8,606 bases of DNA from the NCBI GenBank assembly GCA_964448935.1, contig CAYVBE010000180.1, forward strand, positions 1-8,606, read 5' to 3'. The notes beneath the pieces are model-generated. The model ran no database searches, was not told the DNA's origin, and was given only the letters and a program-made list of their open reading frames with translations. Of the stretch, positions 6,796-8,606 are shown in pieces (the stretch's first letter is position 1; each line of letters begins with the position of its first letter). This DNA is from CAYVBE01 sp964448935. Its GTDB lineage: Bacteria > Planctomycetota > Brocadiia > SM23-32. The position numbers and the translations under genes are program-made.

Positions 6796-7551
6796 TCACT
6801 CCTCTGAGTTCAGTGCGGCCGCGTGCTCGACGGCTGCATCCACGAAATCCCGTTCAATCGCCTTCCTCTCGTCCTCGTCCCCGAAGGGGGCCGCCATCCC
6901 CAGCACGCCCAGCAACATGCCGCAATCGCTGAGCACCGGCGCGGCCACGATGCAGAGGCCGTTGTTCTTCAGCCGCGGCGCGGCGTGGCCGTCCTCCCGC
7001 ACCCGGGCCAGGTAGCCGGTCAGCGCCTCCACGCTATCCCACAGCGACGCCCCGTATTCGGAGAACGGGAACCGGCTGAAGACCGCCTGCCGCTCCTCCT
7101 CGGTGCTGTGGGCCAGCATCACCAGCCCGGAGGCGGTGCCGTAGGGGTTGAAGCTGCGGTCACGCGGCCGCTGGACCAGGCCCGGCTGCTCCGGTGCGGC
7201 GCGCAGCAGGATGTCCAGTTCCAGTCCCACCGGCTCGGCGTAGGTGACCACGGCGGAATGGTACTCGCGGGCCAGCGCGCGCACGTGCTCCTCCGCGCGT
7301 GCCACAAGCAATCGTTCCCGGTGGGCGTCCGCCAGTGCCAGCGCTGCAGGGCCCAGGGCGTAGCGAGGCCCCGGCTCCCGCCGGACGGCCCAGCCCTGCC
7401 CGACCAGTGTCCGCAGCAGGTTGTGCGCGGTGGGCGGCTTCAGATCGAGCTGCCCGGCCACCTCCGACAGCCGCAGTCCGTCGTCGCTGCGGGCCAAAGC
7501 CTGCAGGATGTGCATCCCGCGTGCCAACGATTTGACCGTCGTGCCGGCCAT
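6796..7551 (-). CDS. IclR-family transcriptional regulator
   Basis: This 251-aa DNA-binding regulator has an N-terminal winged helix-turn-helix at residues ~6-62. It shows the family entry VKSLARGMHILQAL (6-19) and the HTH LSEVAGQLDLKPPTAHNLLR (28-47). The C-terminal effector-binding domain (~80-250) includes NPYGTASGLVMLAH (135-148) and LCIVAAPVLS (199-208). Starts further upstream (7686, 7620) are excluded by the promoter at 7598-7626. ATG 7581 would leave a leader of only about 10 nt and ATG 7551 one of about 40 nt; neither has a Shine-Dalgarno. 7551 was chosen because it gives the usual family start and length. The gene is first in the minus-strand operon and divergent from the glycyl radical enzyme gene, the classic layout for a local regulator of a catabolic locus. 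An inverted repeat at 7556-7570 suggests autoregulation. The effector is unknown. Confidence 0.93.
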   Translation of the reverse strand: MAGTTVKSLARGMHILQALARSDDGLRLSEVAGQLDLKPPTAHNLLRTLVGQGWAVRREPGPRYALGPAALALADAHRERLLVARAEEHVRALAREYHSAVVTYAEPVGLELDILLRAAPEQPGLVQRPRDRSFNPYGTASGLVMLAHSTEEERQAVFSRFPFSEYGASLWDSVEALTGYLARVREDGHAAPRLKNNGLCIVAAPVLSDCGMLLGVLGMAAPFGDEDERKAIERDFVDAAVEHAAALNSEE

Positions 7552-7555
7552 GACA

Positions 7556-7570
7556 TTCAGTAATGCTGAA
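7556..7570. promoter_or_regulatory. Inverted repeat, candidate IclR operator
   Basis: TTCAG-TAATG-CTGAA is a perfect 5-bp inverted repeat with a 5-bp centre. A further CTGAA lies at 7587-7591, 21 bp (two helical turns) from the first, and TTCA at 7577-7580 lies between. The cluster covers the expected start of the IclR transcript (about 7590) and its leader, a suitable place for repression. That the product of this IclR gene binds here is inferred from position only. Confidence 0.45.
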
Positions 7571-7597
7571 GTAACGTTCATAGACACTGAAGGGGGG

Positions 7598-7626
7598 ATT
7601 CTACCGATTCGCCAGCCCATCGTCAA
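7598..7626 (-). promoter_or_regulatory. Promoter of the IclR-sulfatase operon
   Basis: Read on the minus strand, the -35 box TTGACG (7626-7621) is followed by a 17-bp spacer and TAGAAT (7603-7598), each one mismatch from sigma-70 consensus. Initiation is expected near 7590. This fixes the IclR start downstream of 7590 and places the inverted repeat at 7556-7570 just after the start. Confidence 0.7.
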
Positions 7627-7665
7627 GTTACACGGTTCGCTCCGCGATTGCTTCTGTGGAAATAC

Positions 7666-7694
7666 TTGAATGCCGATGGGGCGCAACGTAGTAT
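7666..7694 (+). promoter_or_regulatory. Promoter of the glycyl radical enzyme gene
   Basis: TTGAAT (7666-7671), a 17-bp spacer and TAGTAT (7689-7694) give a fair sigma-70 match with a start near 7701 and a leader of about 38 nt. An overlapping extended -10, TGGTAAAAT (7694-7702), is an alternative that lacks a good -35. The two divergent promoters lie back to back with about 110 bp between their expected starts, so one regulator could control both. Confidence 0.6.
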
Positions 7695-7738
7695 GGTAAA
7701 ATCAGGCAATGTGAGAGCTCTTGCCACGGGAGCAGGGC

Positions 7739-8606
7739 ATGAAAGCCGCTCGGGCCATTGCGGAAATGGACGTTACGCCGCGCATCGGGAAGCTGTGCGG
7801 GCGGGCGCGCCGGTTCGAGGACGACGCCGACCCCTACCTGCGGGGCCTGGTTGCCACCGAGGTCTATCGCGACGAAGACGACCTGCCGGTCGTCCGAAAA
7901 CGCGCTGAAATACTGGCCCGCACGCTGGAGCGCATCCGGCCAATCATCCTGCCGGAGGAGTCCATTATTGGGCCGGCGTACCGTCGTTTCCGCGGACATG
8001 CTGGAGTGGGTGAGGAAGACGCCTGGCGGATCGCCGTGCTCTTTCCGGACCGGCACGGATTCAACCCCAATTGGCCCGTGCCGGAGGAGGTGCGACGTGA
8101 GCTGTCCTGGTGGGAAGGACGCGATACCTACTTCGCTGCGGGAAACGAATCCCGGCAAAGACACTCCTGGATGCGCCGATACTGCCTGGCCGCCGCGCAC
8201 GGTCTGGTGCAGAGCCACACTCTGCCCGACCACGGCATCCTGCTTCAGGTGGGAATCGCCGGGCTGCGGCAGCGCATTGCAGAACGTCTGGACGGCGAAA
8301 TTGCCGAAGCGAAGCGGGACCAGCTTGCCGCCATGGACCGCTGTCTGGAAGGGCTGCAGCGTCTCTGCCGGAACTGCGCCGACGCGGCCCGGCCGAGTCT
8401 GCCGAAGGCTGCGGCCGACTGCGCGGCCCTGGCGGAGCATCCGCCGGCCACGCTCGCTCAGGCGCTCCAGCTTCTCTACTTTAGCAACTTCGCCGACCGG
8501 ATGGACACGGCCGGCGACGCCTCCTCCTTTGGGCGCGTGGACCGGCTGCTGGAGCCGTTCTACCGGGCCGACTTGGAGGCCGGACGGCTGGACCGGGGCG
8601 GCGCCT
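7739..8606 (+). CDS. Pyruvate-formate-lyase-like glycyl radical enzyme, N-terminal part (partial)
   Basis: The frame is open from ATG 7739 to the window edge (289 codons and one base) and has no stop here. GGGAG (7728-7732) lies 6 nt before the ATG. The sequence follows the N-terminal pattern of PFL-like glycyl radical enzymes: RIGKLCGRAR (15-24); ATEVYRDEDDLPVVRKRAEI (39-58), the family's early helical segment; LPEESIIGPAYRR (71-83); LPDHGILLQVGIAGLRQRI (162-180); and the signature stretch EHPPATLAQALQLLYFSNFA (233-252) leading to FGRVDRLLEPFYRADLEAG (264-282). The catalytic Cys loop and the C-terminal glycyl radical motif lie beyond the window, so the substrate cannot be told. The enzyme needs a radical-SAM activase, also not seen here. 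Such enzymes are oxygen-sensitive and work in anaerobic catabolism. It is divergent from the IclR operon. The family call is strong, the specific function open. Confidence 0.88.
   Translation, partial: MKAARAIAEMDVTPRIGKLCGRARRFEDDADPYLRGLVATEVYRDEDDLPVVRKRAEILARTLERIRPIILPEESIIGPAYRRFRGHAGVGEEDAWRIAVLFPDRHGFNPNWPVPEEVRRELSWWEGRDTYFAAGNESRQRHSWMRRYCLAAAHGLVQSHTLPDHGILLQVGIAGLRQRIAERLDGEIAEAKRDQLAAMDRCLEGLQRLCRNCADAARPSLPKAAADCAALAEHPPATLAQALQLLYFSNFADRMDTAGDASSFGRVDRLLEPFYRADLEAGRLDRGGA

Noticed and set aside
7628..8440. 270-codon minus-strand frame overlapping the glycyl radical enzyme gene
   Set aside because: The plus strand shows clear family motifs and a ribosome binding site. The minus frame has no recognisable domain and also crosses both promoters.

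Overview
The window is GC-rich bacterial DNA with three parts: the 3' end of an rRNA operon (23S then 5S), a single housekeeping gene (rny, RNase Y), and an accessory-looking metabolic locus. In that locus a four-gene minus-strand operon diverges from a glycyl radical enzyme gene that runs off the right edge. RNase Y with an N-terminal membrane anchor, a glycyl radical enzyme and two Fe-S/cysteine-rich proteins point to an anaerobic or microaerophilic bacterium. A PVC-type or related GC-rich candidate phylum would fit, but nothing here fixes the lineage.

Layout. 1-~314 is the 3' end of 23S rRNA, and ~449-567 is 5S rRNA. From 568 to 1462 there is almost 900 bp without a convincing gene. It contains a near-consensus sigma-70 promoter (752-780), then a stretch (about 787-1068) whose helices suggest an undescribed structured RNA, then further stem-loops up to the rny ribosome binding site. 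rny occupies 1463-3013 (+). A hairpin-rich gap (3014-3284) separates it from the converging operon.

The minus-strand operon reads from right to left. It encodes an IclR-family regulator (7551-6796), a QueG/reductive-dehalogenase-like double [4Fe-4S] protein (6784-5723), a U32-peptidase-like protein with a C-terminal cysteine cluster (5726-4698) and a cytosolic-looking Cys-type sulfatase (4673-3285). The junctions are tight: 11 nt or a GTGA overlap, then an ATGA overlap, then 24 nt. The genes are therefore probably co-transcribed. Divergently, 7739->8606 (+) encodes the N-terminal part of a pyruvate-formate-lyase-like glycyl radical enzyme. Both directions have a good 17-bp-spacer promoter in the gap of under 200 bp, and an inverted repeat lies at the IclR promoter.

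Inferred joint role: an IclR-controlled anaerobic catabolic module. The sulfatase would remove sulfate from a small organosulfate or sulfated sugar, and the glycyl radical enzyme and Fe-S proteins would process the product. The substrate cannot be read from this window, because the catalytic half of the glycyl radical enzyme lies outside it.
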